Below the pieces are notes generated by a model. It saw only the letters and a list, made by a program, of their open reading frames with translations. It was not told where the DNA came from and did no database searches. Below, one piece after another: positions 14,551-24,030 of a stretch of DNA of 64,000 nucleotides (the stretch's first letter is position 1; the number at the start of each line of letters is the position of its first letter). The translations under genes were made by a program, and so were the position numbers. The DNA is from Aurantiochytrium sp. KH105 (lineage: Eukaryota > Sar > Bigyra > Thraustochytrida > Thraustochytriidae), in the NCBI GenBank assembly GCA_003116975.1, contig BGKB01000118.1, forward strand, positions 1 through 64,000, read 5' to 3'.

Positions 14551-15599
14551 CTCGCACCTCGTTTTTTCATTGCAAGCCTAGAAATGCTGCATTTGATAAG
14601 GCCTGCATCACTGAGTCAAGCACCCGTATACTGCGTCTTGCAAGGACTAAAGAAAGCAAATTTGGCGCCGCGCTTGCAAGTGCAAACGATACAGTCCAAG
14701 CTTGACCCAAGATCGCCGTTGGATAAAGCGCTCGGGAACGGTGCCGGATCATGCATGCTCTCCGAGTATCACATGTTCTCTCGTCTACGTCTTTGAATTC
14801 CTTTTCATCCACGGCTGCGCAAGGACTTCGCACAAGCTTTCGAGAAGCGCGATTAAACATTATAAATTCCAATCAGATTTACTCATTTATGAGTATCGTG
14901 CGAGAGTTCCTTCGTTCATGAGTTTAATCTCGCTCATCTCGCTCTACAAACGTGTGCGTTACATACTTCTTTTTGCCAGAAAAGTTCAACTTTACCGCCA
15001 CGGCTCCACTCCCCAAAGGCGTCGCGTGCGTTCAACTATGGCAAGTCGCCATCTCTTTCCAACCTTGAGTTCTTGCTCATCATCGGTGGGGTGATGTCAA
15101 CGACACCACAAAAAGAAAAAAGCCACATCGCTGCATGGATGCACGAACTTCGAGTTTCTGAGAACAAGTGGGGCATTACCGGCTTGCAATTTTTTCGTCG
15201 TCCTGCTGCACAATTTTATTACACCCCCTCCCAAAATACGAATGATACCCGTTGATGCTGCGAGAAGCTGGGGCATTGGTTTGGAGTCACATGCATCTGT
15301 CGTTGGGAGAAAAAGCTCGACAATCTTTCGACTACGTTTTGAAGGTTCGGACAGAATCCGCCTGCAGCAGATCTGAACAACAAAGGCTCGAGACCGTATA
15401 CAGACGACCACGAGTGACAAGTCAATCCGAACCAATGCCAAGCTATAAATCTTCTTCCCCCCACCCAGCCCCCTGCAGCAGCGCGATGACGGCAGCCAGC
15501 TGGCAGTGTTCGGCTGGGATGCGGCCAGAATGCCACTCCGACAGCAAGATTCACCTCAGGCTTCAGCGGTGGCGGCACGGCACGGGGCGCGGACCGGCG

Positions 15600-15650
15600 A
15601 GCCGCTGCCGCTGCCGCTGCCGCTGCTGCCGCTGCTGCTGCACTGCTGCC
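15600..15650. repeat. Imperfect (GCTGCC)n/(GCT)n repeat
   Basis: About 50 bp of GCTGCC units passing into GCT triplets. It gives a poly-Ala run in one minus-strand frame that I do not regard as a gene. Confidence 0.8.
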
Positions 15651-15991
15651 CGTCTTCAACCGAGTTGTCTTCGCCAAGTTGTCTTGTCTTCGCCACGTTG
15701 CCCTCACACTGATAAACCAGCCAGACCATCCACACATCAAAGGCTCGTGAGCCACCCCGTCCTCAGAATCCTGCACGATGCCGGCGCCATGGCGATGGCG
15801 ATCCCGTCCCGCGCTCCCGCCCTGCCGCCCCGTCCCCGCGGTCGCCGCGGCCGCGCAGGGCGACGCCGGGGCGGGCACGCCGCGGCGGCAGAGCCACGCC
15901 GCGCCGCGCAGGTCGGAGTCCCGGCCGCGGCCGTTCAGCGGGGTGGGAGGGAGCGGGCGGGCGGGCGGGAGGGACTGGACGCCTGCATGGC

Positions 15992-16025
15992 GATTGGATT
16001 GGATTGGATTGGATCGGATTGGATT
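15992..16025. repeat. (GATTG)n pentanucleotide repeat
   Basis: Six to seven GATTG units with one C interruption. Confidence 0.85.
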
Positions 16026-16227
16026 CGACGAAGATTAGATCACGCTGCGCGCGCACGGCGAGGGCTCGAGAGGGGCGCGCGCGAGGCCAGCCGGCAGGTC
16101 CGCTCCGGCCAGACAGGTGCCGCCGGAGTCGGCTCGGGTCGGCCGCACCGCTGATGGATTCGGAGGCAGCTTGACGGGTGACGTTCAGGGAAGGTCGGTG
16201 CGGCGCGAGCGTCACTGCCATTACGCC

Positions 16228-16388
16228 GAGGAGGGAGGGAGGGAGGGAGGGAGGGAGGGAGGGAGGGAGGGAGGGAGGCAGGCCCACTGGTACGCGCACG
16301 GGGCCGGCATAGTGCTCCCGTGCTCTTCTTCTTCTTCCTCCTCCTCTTCTAGCTCTTCCTCTTCTTCTTCTTCTTCTTCTTCTTCTTC
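16228..16388. repeat. (GAGG)n and (TTC)n purine/pyrimidine tracts
   Basis: A GAGG run of about twelve units (16231-16278) is followed 45 bp later by an imperfect TTC/TCC tract (16323-16388). Purine and pyrimidine strands therefore switch within 160 bp, 230 bp before the trypsin start. Confidence 0.9.
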
Positions 16389-16621
16389 GAGGCGGAGTTC
16401 ATCGCGCTGCTAGGCCGGCTCGGCGCGGCTTGCCGAGGCGAGGCTGGACAAGCCGGGCAGCAGTGGCAGCTGGAGCAGCTGGGCAGCAGCCTGAAAAGCA
16501 AATCTGGAATCCCTTTCCCCTCGCATCTGGCACAGAACCCACCGAGCGAGAGTCAAAGGAAAGGCAGCATCGCTGCGGCCCTGACACAGAGGGAGGGACG
16601 GAGGTGGACAGGACGGGAACG

Positions 16622-17686
16622 ATGATGATCAAGGCTGTGACCGCCCTCGCAATGGCCCTCGTCGTGGGCAGCGCAAATGCTCTCCAGTCAGCAGTAGTGA
16701 CGAGGAACTCGACCGTGTCCGAGGTCTCGGCGCGTATTGTAGGTGGAACTATCATCAGTCCAAAGACCAGACAGTACATGGCGGCCATGATCCTCGAAGA
16801 GGTGGACAGCGGCACGCAATACCTCTGCGGAAGCTCGTACATTGGATCTTCGGGCGGCTATCATTACATGCTTACCGCCGGGCACTGCATCCCGTCCGGC
16901 AGCTTCTACGCTGTCGCCATGTTTCTTCGCGACGATCTTCAAGAGTACGACTCTGACTCCTTCAATCTCGTGCAGGGAGTTGGCGTCGAGGTGCACCCAG
17001 ACTATGTCGAGGAGTCCGACGGATCTACGCAAAACGATCTTTCCATCATTTACTTTTCAGACACGAACGTGGACCTTCCGACGTCAGTTCTGCTCGCTGG
17101 CTCGCTCATGACAATGACCGACGGCGAGAACGCCACCGTGACTGGCTACGGCACCACTTCGTACGGAGGAACGACAGACTACGAATTGCGCCAGGCAAAA
17201 ATCAACATTGTCGACATTGATGAATGCGCATCAGATTACGGAAACTCCTTTGATATTGAGTACCAGTACCACGTGTGCGCAGCAGCGTCAGGAAAGGACA
17301 GTTGCCAGGGCGACTCCGGCGGCCCTCTCACGGTCGCCCCTGTAAGTGAGGAAATTCAGGTCGGTATTGTTGCCTTTGGGTACGGCTGCGCATATGACGG
17401 CTATCCCGGTGTATACACGCGAGTTTCGTCATACGAGTCTTGGATTCGCGAGATCGTCACCTCTACCTCCCCCACCGCGGACGACTCGAGTCTCCGTTTT
17501 TATGCCTCAAATGTGTCTAACGCGACATTTGCTCCGACCGCATCGCCAACGATTGCGTCGGCGGCTTCTCTAGCGGACTCCCCCACCCCTTACCCCACAA
17601 ATTCGCCATCTAGTGCTATGGCGACCCCGGTGAGCTTTGGCGCAGCCATCGTTGCGATCTTTGTCTGCCTTGCTTCCCTGATCTGA
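16622..17686 (+). CDS. Secreted, probably surface-anchored trypsin-like serine protease (copy A)
   Basis: 354 residues from the first ATG of the MMIKAV start. The open frame runs further upstream, but only through repeat-derived sequence, and this ATG opens a good signal peptide (about 1-20). The chymotrypsin-fold S1 domain starts at RIVGG, the activation cleavage site. The triad is visible as the His in LTAGHC, the Asp in QNDLSII and the Ser in CQGDSGGP. The Asp six residues before that Ser predicts cleavage after Lys/Arg. After the protease domain comes an S/T/P-rich stalk (APTASPT, SPTPYPTNSP) and a C-terminal hydrophobic run of about 16 residues that could signal GPI anchoring. It is a close paralogue of the protease at 22383. 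Relatives usually have TAAHC; here it is TAGHC. Confidence 0.92.
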   Translation: MMIKAVTALAMALVVGSANALQSAVVTRNSTVSEVSARIVGGTIISPKTRQYMAAMILEEVDSGTQYLCGSSYIGSSGGYHYMLTAGHCIPSGSFYAVAMFLRDDLQEYDSDSFNLVQGVGVEVHPDYVEESDGSTQNDLSIIYFSDTNVDLPTSVLLAGSLMTMTDGENATVTGYGTTSYGGTTDYELRQAKINIVDIDECASDYGNSFDIEYQYHVCAAASGKDSCQGDSGGPLTVAPVSEEIQVGIVAFGYGCAYDGYPGVYTRVSSYESWIREIVTSTSPTADDSSLRFYASNVSNATFAPTASPTIASAASLADSPTPYPTNSPSSAMATPVSFGAAIVAIFVCLASLI

Positions 17687-18941
17687 GAGCATCTTCTGAC
17701 CAATGTTAAACCTGTGCATCAAACTTCTTTCCCTTCTTTTTCTTGCAGATCAGTTTTGAACTCTTCAAAATTCCGGGAACTGGTCGCTGATTTACAACAA
17801 AATTCTTAGATTTGATCACACGACATGATTGTGATGGGAGCCGTGTGGCTCCGAGATACGCGGACAAAACAGAAGAGGATGCAACACCCTTTTGGCAAAG
17901 CATCTAAACGCTTCATTTTCCATTATTTGGAAGCCTATGAGTAGAATCGGTTTTGCTACATCACTTGCCGCATCGCCTGAGCAGGAAGTGCAGCTTTAGT
18001 CACATAGCATCGCTTGTGAAAGGTTCACTCCATTTCTTTTGTTGCGGCTTGTGGCGCAAGCTTTTGCTCTCACATAACCTTTAATTGCATGCGTTCATCG
18101 GCAGTTGTCCTCGCTTTGCGAGTGTATACGCGCTGACCTATCTGTCACAATAACAACACCTTCCACGCCTCCTCCATTTACGCTGCTGCCGTCAGCCAGA
18201 ACGATTCCACCTACCCTCTGTGTTGCAGTCTCGTCTCGTCCCGCCCCTTGTCCATTTGAATTCCCATTGTAACCCCGGTGCCTGTCTCGGCATGTCTGTA
18301 AAACAAAAACAAAATGTGGATTTGTAATAAGCGACTGGGATGACGGAAACGGGGAAGCGCCGAGTCCAGCTCGCAAACGACCGGCCCAGGGGAGCGACGT
18401 ACTCACCCTCCCTCCCTTCCTTTCTTACCCACCCACTTGCGCCGCGCCCCTCGTCGCCCCTCCCCGTGCCCGGCCGGCTGCGAGCCGGGCCGAGCCCGTC
18501 GGTCAAGGTGTGTAAGGTCGCGTCTTCCGGCCTGGCACGCGCGCATTTCGTTCGTCACTGTGAGCCCGACTGTACCGCTCCAGGCGCAGTGTGTTTTCCT
18601 GTCTTTCCCGGTGTTTGGGCCTGCTTTTTCTGTGTGTGTTTTTCTGGCGTCTCGCTTCACGCGCTGCCGGAAGGGAGCGACGAGCGAGCGAGCGAGGGAG
18701 CAAATCGGAAAGCTGGGCTGTCGGCCTCGTGGTCGCGGACGCGGACGCGAACGTGGAGCGGGATCGCGGGGTTTGTGCTTGCCTGCCGTGCTCGCTTCTT
18801 CTAGCGCTCGCTCACGCTCAGCTTACTGGTGGTCGGCCGGCTGCGTCGGCGGCGCGGGAAGTAGCAACGCCGAGACCAGGGCTTATTTTGGCCAAGACGA
18901 TGCCGCGCGTGTAAGGCCGGCGCGTTGCCTGGCTCAGTTTC
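17687..18941. other. Intergenic region upstream of the fibro-slime gene
   Basis: About 1.25 kb. The first 600 bp are AT-rich with no frame of interest. From 18340 the sequence is GC-rich with GAGC-type repeats near 18675. A GTAAGG...CTCAG stretch at 18911-18937 may be a very short intron (see findings). Confidence 0.45.
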
Positions 18942-21686
18942 ATGGCGCTGACCGCCGTCGTCTTTGCAGAGGCGTACACTGCGCCCGATACGCTCACGTA
19001 CAGGCTCACAATCAGGGACTTTCTGCCTTCGCACTGCCTCGCAGAGAGCGAGTACGCCCCACTTTACGAGTACTACGATGGTAGCGGCAATTCGCGCTAC
19101 AAAGGCATGCGCGACTACGTGTACGTGGACTACGCGGACGCTGCAATCCCGGACGCCTGGTTCGCCGACAACCTCACCCAAGCAATGGATTTCGCTCCTG
19201 GCGATGGGCCGGGTGGAAGCTCCTCCTCGACCATCCCTCTCAACCACTACTGCCCATATTGGACGCAGGGTATGTCAAACGGGACGATCAAGTCACATCC
19301 GGATTTCGAAGCAGCCTTCAATTCCAAGGTTTCCGGAGCATCTAAGTGCTACAAAGGTGGTGCTTACCTTGGCAGCTGCTCCGGCGTGACGAGTGTCATA
19401 AAGCCAACCTTGGAAATGGCAACCTCCGGGCTTCCCAAGGTTGTGTACTGCAACAGCACATATAATTCTCGTTGTGGCAAGTCCGGCAGCAAGTACACAA
19501 CTTCACGACAGCAATATTTCTCGGCATGGTACAACGACGATCCAGTCTACAACAAGCGCGTGGGAATCAAGATCGACCTCGAGCAGCAGTCCAGCGGCCT
19601 CTATGAATACTCTTCGGGGAGTTTCTATCCTCTTCGCAAGTTCGACAACGCTCGAGACGAGGGCCTTTACACGGACGGCCTCGAGGTTCTTGAAGAGAAC
19701 TACCCAGACCCGAATCGTGCCCCGGTCTGGCCAAACTCACTACTCTCGGGAAACCACTTCTGGTTCACGACCGAGTTCCACACCTATTTCGAATACTCTG
19801 GTGACGAAGAGTTTAAGTTTTTAGGCGACGATGACTTCTGGGTCTTCATCAACGAGAAACCTGCAATCGACCTGGGTGGAACTCACCCCCCCGCGGATGA
19901 CAGCATCGTTCTCAGCGATTACGCTGACGAAAATCATCTCAATCTCACGGTGGGCGAGATCTACGCGCTTTCTATCTTTCACGCAGAGCGCCACACGTCT
20001 GCATCCAATTTCAACGTCTACACGAGCATCTCTGAGTCCTGCAATGTGGCGCGTCCAGGAACCAGCTCTGTGACATTCAACCTTCTCGATGCTGCCTCAG
20101 ACGACGACGTCGCCTTTAGTGACGGTGTCGTGCGTGATGCTGAATCAGGCGTTGTGCAGCTCACAAGCGCCGAGAGCACAAGCCCTGGTGTATCTACATG
20201 GCTCTTCACGCCTCAGGCACAGAACGTGGGCGCCGGCTTCGTGGTGACCTTTAGCTTTCGGGTGCTCAACGAAGCAGCAGCGGAGGGCCTTGCATTTGTG
20301 GCAACGCGGCGTCCGGAAGGCCTTGATGACATGCCCATCGCCACGGGCGCGGGCCTTGGTCACCGATTTATGACGCACGCTGTGGCCGTCTCGATTGACT
20401 TGTGCAACGACCGCGCCGACGGTGACGCCTGCGAGGCGCAAGAAATTCGTTTGCAATACCCAGACAGCCCCGAAGGCTCAAACGCAGATTTGAACGGCAC
20501 CACACGTGTTTTCGATGGCGTCCAGCGCAGCCTCCGTTACAGCAACGAGACTCACACGGTGAGCATCGAGTACTTGCAGCGCCCAGATTGGCTCGAAGTG
20601 TATCTGGACGACAGCCTGTACCTTCGTCGGACTGGATTTGACCTGGAAGCGATCATTGGCGGTCGTGACGCGTATATTGGCCTGACGTCCGCGACAGGTG
20701 ACGCGTCCGCCACATTGGAGATTCTCAACTTTACGCTCGCAACGATCGATGTGGAGCCCAGCGAGACCGACGCCGGGACACTGATTCCGGACGCAGAGAC
20801 GCTGGACGTCTTGGGCGACGGCGAAGATGCAGCAGGGTTTACAATTCAGACGCGCGATCTCTGTGGAAATGTTGTGCAAAACGGCGGATACGGAGGATAC
20901 ATGAAGGCCTGGTATATTCCGGTGCGAGCCGTGGACGAAATGCTGGACTCCAACGAGACTCGACGCGTACTCGACGACGAGGCTGACAATGAGACGGAGT
21001 GGATCATGTACACGGACGAGCGCGTGGAGGCGAGCATCGTAGACAATGAGGACGGGTCGTACACGGCGCTATTGAGCAGCACCGCTGAGGATCTCTATGC
21101 CTTGTATGCTTGCTTTGGTCCCGATTGCGCCTACAATTGGACGACCATGGAGCCGATGGACTCAACTTCCTTTTACAGCCACGTGGATTTTGCAGTGCGG
21201 GTCAATGCACTCACGCCATCTCCCACACGATCGCCCGTTGGGTTTGTTTCGACCGCAGAGGATGATTCCAACGTGGTCATGTACTCTGCGGTTGGTGGTG
21301 GCGTGACCGGCTTTTTGCTCATAATGTCAATGGCGCTTCTGTTCATCTTTCGCCGTCGTTGGCAGCGCGACAAGGCGTTTATTGAGGAGGGTCAGCTGTA
21401 TAACCTCGAACGTGCCGTGGAGTACGACCCGAACGATGAGTACACTGTGGTGACGCGGATGGTGATGGACACAAGCGCAGATCTTCAGCGCGAGCGGGCT
21501 ATGCGCGCTGTGCGCGATGGAACCGGTGACATTGCAACGTTGGAGTCTCAGAATGAGGAGCTGCAGGAGCAGATCCGCATGGCGAAGCAACGCAAACAGC
21601 TCGACGCTTTCAAGGGCAGTCGGGTGTCCCGTTTCTTGGGCAAGCCCAAGACTGCGCGCAAGGTGTTTAGCCCAGAAACGCTATAA
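18942..21686 (+). CDS. Fibro-slime (PA14-like) and lectin-like type I membrane receptor
   Basis: 914 residues from ATG 18942. The visible signal sequence is very short (MALTAVVFAEA), so the start may lie in an upstream exon. An N-terminal cysteine-containing region (about 20-265) includes the HPDFE element typical of fibro-slime proteins. The fibro-slime/PA14 core follows (about 268-363) with HTYFEYSGDEEF, GDDDFWVFIN and FHAERHTSASNF. A beta-sandwich region (about 370-610) looks like an L-type lectin. After a TPSPTRSP stalk there is one transmembrane helix (about 778-802), a basic stop-transfer cluster and a cytoplasmic coiled coil (about 866-890). Fibro-slime domains are known from Dictyostelium PsiF-type proteins. 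Surface binding of carbohydrate is the likely role. The gene sits between two related trypsin genes on the same strand. Confidence 0.85.
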   Translation: MALTAVVFAEAYTAPDTLTYRLTIRDFLPSHCLAESEYAPLYEYYDGSGNSRYKGMRDYVYVDYADAAIPDAWFADNLTQAMDFAPGDGPGGSSSSTIPLNHYCPYWTQGMSNGTIKSHPDFEAAFNSKVSGASKCYKGGAYLGSCSGVTSVIKPTLEMATSGLPKVVYCNSTYNSRCGKSGSKYTTSRQQYFSAWYNDDPVYNKRVGIKIDLEQQSSGLYEYSSGSFYPLRKFDNARDEGLYTDGLEVLEENYPDPNRAPVWPNSLLSGNHFWFTTEFHTYFEYSGDEEFKFLGDDDFWVFINEKPAIDLGGTHPPADDSIVLSDYADENHLNLTVGEIYALSIFHAERHTSASNFNVYTSISESCNVARPGTSSVTFNLLDAASDDDVAFSDGVVRDAESGVVQLTSAESTSPGVSTWLFTPQAQNVGAGFVVTFSFRVLNEAAAEGLAFVATRRPEGLDDMPIATGAGLGHRFMTHAVAVSIDLCNDRADGDACEAQEIRLQYPDSPEGSNADLNGTTRVFDGVQRSLRYSNETHTVSIEYLQRPDWLEVYLDDSLYLRRTGFDLEAIIGGRDAYIGLTSATGDASATLEILNFTLATIDVEPSETDAGTLIPDAETLDVLGDGEDAAGFTIQTRDLCGNVVQNGGYGGYMKAWYIPVRAVDEMLDSNETRRVLDDEADNETEWIMYTDERVEASIVDNEDGSYTALLSSTAEDLYALYACFGPDCAYNWTTMEPMDSTSFYSHVDFAVRVNALTPSPTRSPVGFVSTAEDDSNVVMYSAVGGGVTGFLLIMSMALLFIFRRRWQRDKAFIEEGQLYNLERAVEYDPNDEYTVVTRMVMDTSADLQRERAMRAVRDGTGDIATLESQNEELQEQIRMAKQRKQLDAFKGSRVSRFLGKPKTARKVFSPETL

Positions 21687-22382
21687 ATTGCAGCCCTTCG
21701 CTCAAATTTTTGGTCGTCACAAAGAATGCACGGAAAGGACCTGCGGTGGGGGGTAGGAATATCAGCTTGAGATTCTCAAGAATTCTTTCCTTCGCACTGG
21801 ATTCTAGACCCCCAACGGATTGGTAACCATGGTAGCCTGATGCCGAGGTTAAATTTCGTCTCAAATGTTATTTGTTTTCTATTTTCTTGTCATTTTCTCT
21901 GTGTCAAAAGCTTCTTGTTTTTGCCTTGCGTCGTGCCATCATCAAAAAAAAAGCAAATCTCACGGTCGTTTGGAATCAAGCTTAATCATGGCAGTGAGGG
22001 CGCCTCGCTACACCGCCAGCCACAGCCAGCCGGCTGGCTGGCATTTCCAAGACGCCTCACCCCGTAGATACGCCGTACTGCCAGTGCCAAATGCCTTTGA
22101 AAGAATGAAAAAGCAAAATAAAAATGGGAGGCCATCTCGTGTTGTTTCAAGGCCAGAACGTCGGAACTCCGAGTCACGTGCACAACTTAGCAGAGCAACC
22201 GGCAAGTCCGTTTGGCGTCGAGCTTGCGGTGGAGTGCAGTGGAGTGCAGTGGAGTGCGGTGGCGCGCAGCTGCCGGAGCGCCATCGCGACAGGATAGGAG
22301 CGCAGCAGCGCCGCGCAGCGAAGCCGCAACGGCAAGCGGCAGCGTTCACCTGCGCTGGTTCAGTTGAAATCTATAGAGCGGG
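21687..22382. other. Intergenic region between the fibro-slime gene and trypsin copy B
   Basis: About 700 bp, AT-rich at first and then GC-rich near the next start. A GGAGTGCAGT 10-bp unit is repeated about three times near 22232-22260. No gene seen; it probably contains the promoter of the trypsin at 22383. Confidence 0.5.
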
Positions 22383-23657
22383 ATGGGCTCGACGCGCGCG
22401 ACGGGAGCTGCGCTCGTGTTGGGGGCCGTGCTGGCAGCGGTATTCTCGACCGCGAGAGCAGGAATGCCAAGCAAACGTGCCCTGACGAGCTTGAAGCCGC
22501 GAATCGTCGGTGGCTATCTGATTGAGGCGAGTTCGCGCGATTGGATGGCAGCAATGGTTCTCACAGAAGAAGACAGCGGAGACCAGTTCATTTGCGGTAG
22601 CTCGTACATTGGTTCCTCGGGCGGATACCACTACATGCTCACGGCTGCGCATTGCCTTCCGTCCTCCTCTTTTACGGCTTTCGTCACCTTTCTCAGCGAA
22701 AATCTCATCACAATTGACAATGACGCCTATTCACTAGTGTACCCCGTTGGTGTGCAAATACACCCCGACTTTGTCGACCATGATGGGGCAACAGAAAACG
22801 ACATTGCCATCATGTACTTTCAGGATCAAGAGCCGACCCTTCCCACTCCTGCGACGTTAGCTGGCGAAAACATTGCCTTGGTCGAGGGCGAGAATGCAAC
22901 TGTCAGCGGCTATGGCGTTACAAGGAGCAATGGAAACCTCGACTACAACCTTCGCGAGGCTGTTGTGAATCTTGTGGATGTTGATGAATGCTCTGCAGAC
23001 TACGGTAGCATTGCTGAGATCATGTCTGCATACCACTTGTGCGCCGCAGCGCCCGGAAAAGACAGCTGTCAAGGTGATTCCGGAGGCCCCCTTACGGTGA
23101 AGCGTGGCGAACAGGAGGTCCTGGTTGGTGTTGTCTCATTTGGCGTGGGGTGCGCCCTTGCCCGATTTCCTGGCGTTTACACTCGCATTCCTTCTTACGA
23201 AACGTGGATCCGGGAAACTATCGCTTCCACTTCCTCCACTGGAGATGAATCAGATCTGCGATTCTTTGCATCGCCAGTGAGTAACATTTCATCGTTTGCA
23301 CCAACGCCATCTCCGATACTGGTGACAGAGACGCCAACGTTGCCTGGGGGCCTTGCCATTCCCTCGGGTAACGGGACCCATGCGACGGACGGGACGAATT
23401 ATACCGACTTTAGCAGCGGTAACGGAACCGACTTGTGGAACGACACATATGCGAGTAGTGACGAATGGTTGGCGCATAACGAAAACGATGGACACAAGTA
23501 CACTGAATTCGAAGACGAATACTCGTCCGAGAGTGCACTTGATGCCCCCATGAATGAAGGTGCAAGCGGAGACACGCCTTCTGCGGGGATCCGGAGTTTT
23601 CAATCCGGCAATCTGTTGGGCGTTTTGTCGCTCATGGCCCATATGGCCATGGCCTAG
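22383..23657 (+). CDS. Secreted, probably surface-anchored trypsin-like serine protease (copy B)
   Basis: 424 residues with a signal peptide (about 1-26) and a propeptide ending at PRIVGG. The triad is His in LTAAHC, Asp in ENDIAIM and Ser in CQGDSGGP, and an Asp in the S1 pocket position again predicts trypsin specificity. The stretch from CGSSYIGSSGGYHYMLTA to the histidine is nearly identical to copy A, showing recent common origin. The C-terminal extension is longer than in copy A: an APTPSP stalk, then an N-glycosylation-rich segment (several NGT/NYT/NDT sites), an acidic stretch and a weakly hydrophobic end (GNLLGVLSLMA) that may be a GPI signal. Its position behind the fibro-slime receptor suggests a shared surface function. 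Confidence 0.92.
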   Translation: MGSTRATGAALVLGAVLAAVFSTARAGMPSKRALTSLKPRIVGGYLIEASSRDWMAAMVLTEEDSGDQFICGSSYIGSSGGYHYMLTAAHCLPSSSFTAFVTFLSENLITIDNDAYSLVYPVGVQIHPDFVDHDGATENDIAIMYFQDQEPTLPTPATLAGENIALVEGENATVSGYGVTRSNGNLDYNLREAVVNLVDVDECSADYGSIAEIMSAYHLCAAAPGKDSCQGDSGGPLTVKRGEQEVLVGVVSFGVGCALARFPGVYTRIPSYETWIRETIASTSSTGDESDLRFFASPVSNISSFAPTPSPILVTETPTLPGGLAIPSGNGTHATDGTNYTDFSSGNGTDLWNDTYASSDEWLAHNENDGHKYTEFEDEYSSESALDAPMNEGASGDTPSAGIRSFQSGNLLGVLSLMAHMAMA

Positions 23658-24030
23658 ATGGAGCCAAGCCCACTGTGTATTTCTTTTAGGTACGACTAGG
23701 TAGAAAGGTCTGAAGTCGCTGTCGGTCAATCTGGAGCCCAGCTCATCGAAACAGGTCGATTTTGTTGGCAGTTTCATTCGTTGCCTTTATGGTCTCTGGA
23801 AGCAGCAAAAATCAGATCGCAAAATATGAACTCTTTGGCTTTTCTCATGTTTGGTTGTTTCTTAGTTTCGTTTTGCATGACTCAAGCGAAAATAATAAGC
23901 TTCCTTTCTCTGCCTCCTTGCGTCGAGCAACGATTCAGCGAGAGTCGTACAGGATTGTGAGCCACATGGGCAATGCGTACACCACAAACAGAAAAGAAAA
24001 ACAAGGAAAGAGAGAGAAAGAGAAGGAAAA
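23658..24030. other. Convergent 3' intergenic region
   Basis: 373 bp between two converging stops. It is AT-rich, with an AAGAGAGAAAGAGAAGG purine run near 24004-24028. No gene seen. Confidence 0.5.

Larger units (their letters stand above)
14551..16621. other. Long intergenic region upstream of the first trypsin gene
   Basis: About 2 kb. The first half (to about 15250) is moderately AT-rich and featureless. The second half carries GCTGCC, GATTG, GAGG and TTC repeats. Frames crossing it encode Ala or Arg runs without domains. It probably holds the promoter and 5' UTR of the trypsin gene, because the TTC tract ends only about 230 bp before the ATG. Confidence 0.5.

Noticed and set aside
14016-14705. 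229-codon plus-strand frame
   Set aside because: Antisense to the longer hypothetical protein at 13546-14550 and less protein-like; one of the two must be a shadow.
15219-16154. 219- and 300-codon frames on opposite strands
   Set aside because: They overlap each other and are dominated by repeat-derived Ala and Arg runs.
18437-19084. 215-codon frame upstream of the fibro-slime gene
   Set aside because: It overlaps the real start in another frame and has no domain, although part of it may be transcribed as 5' leader.
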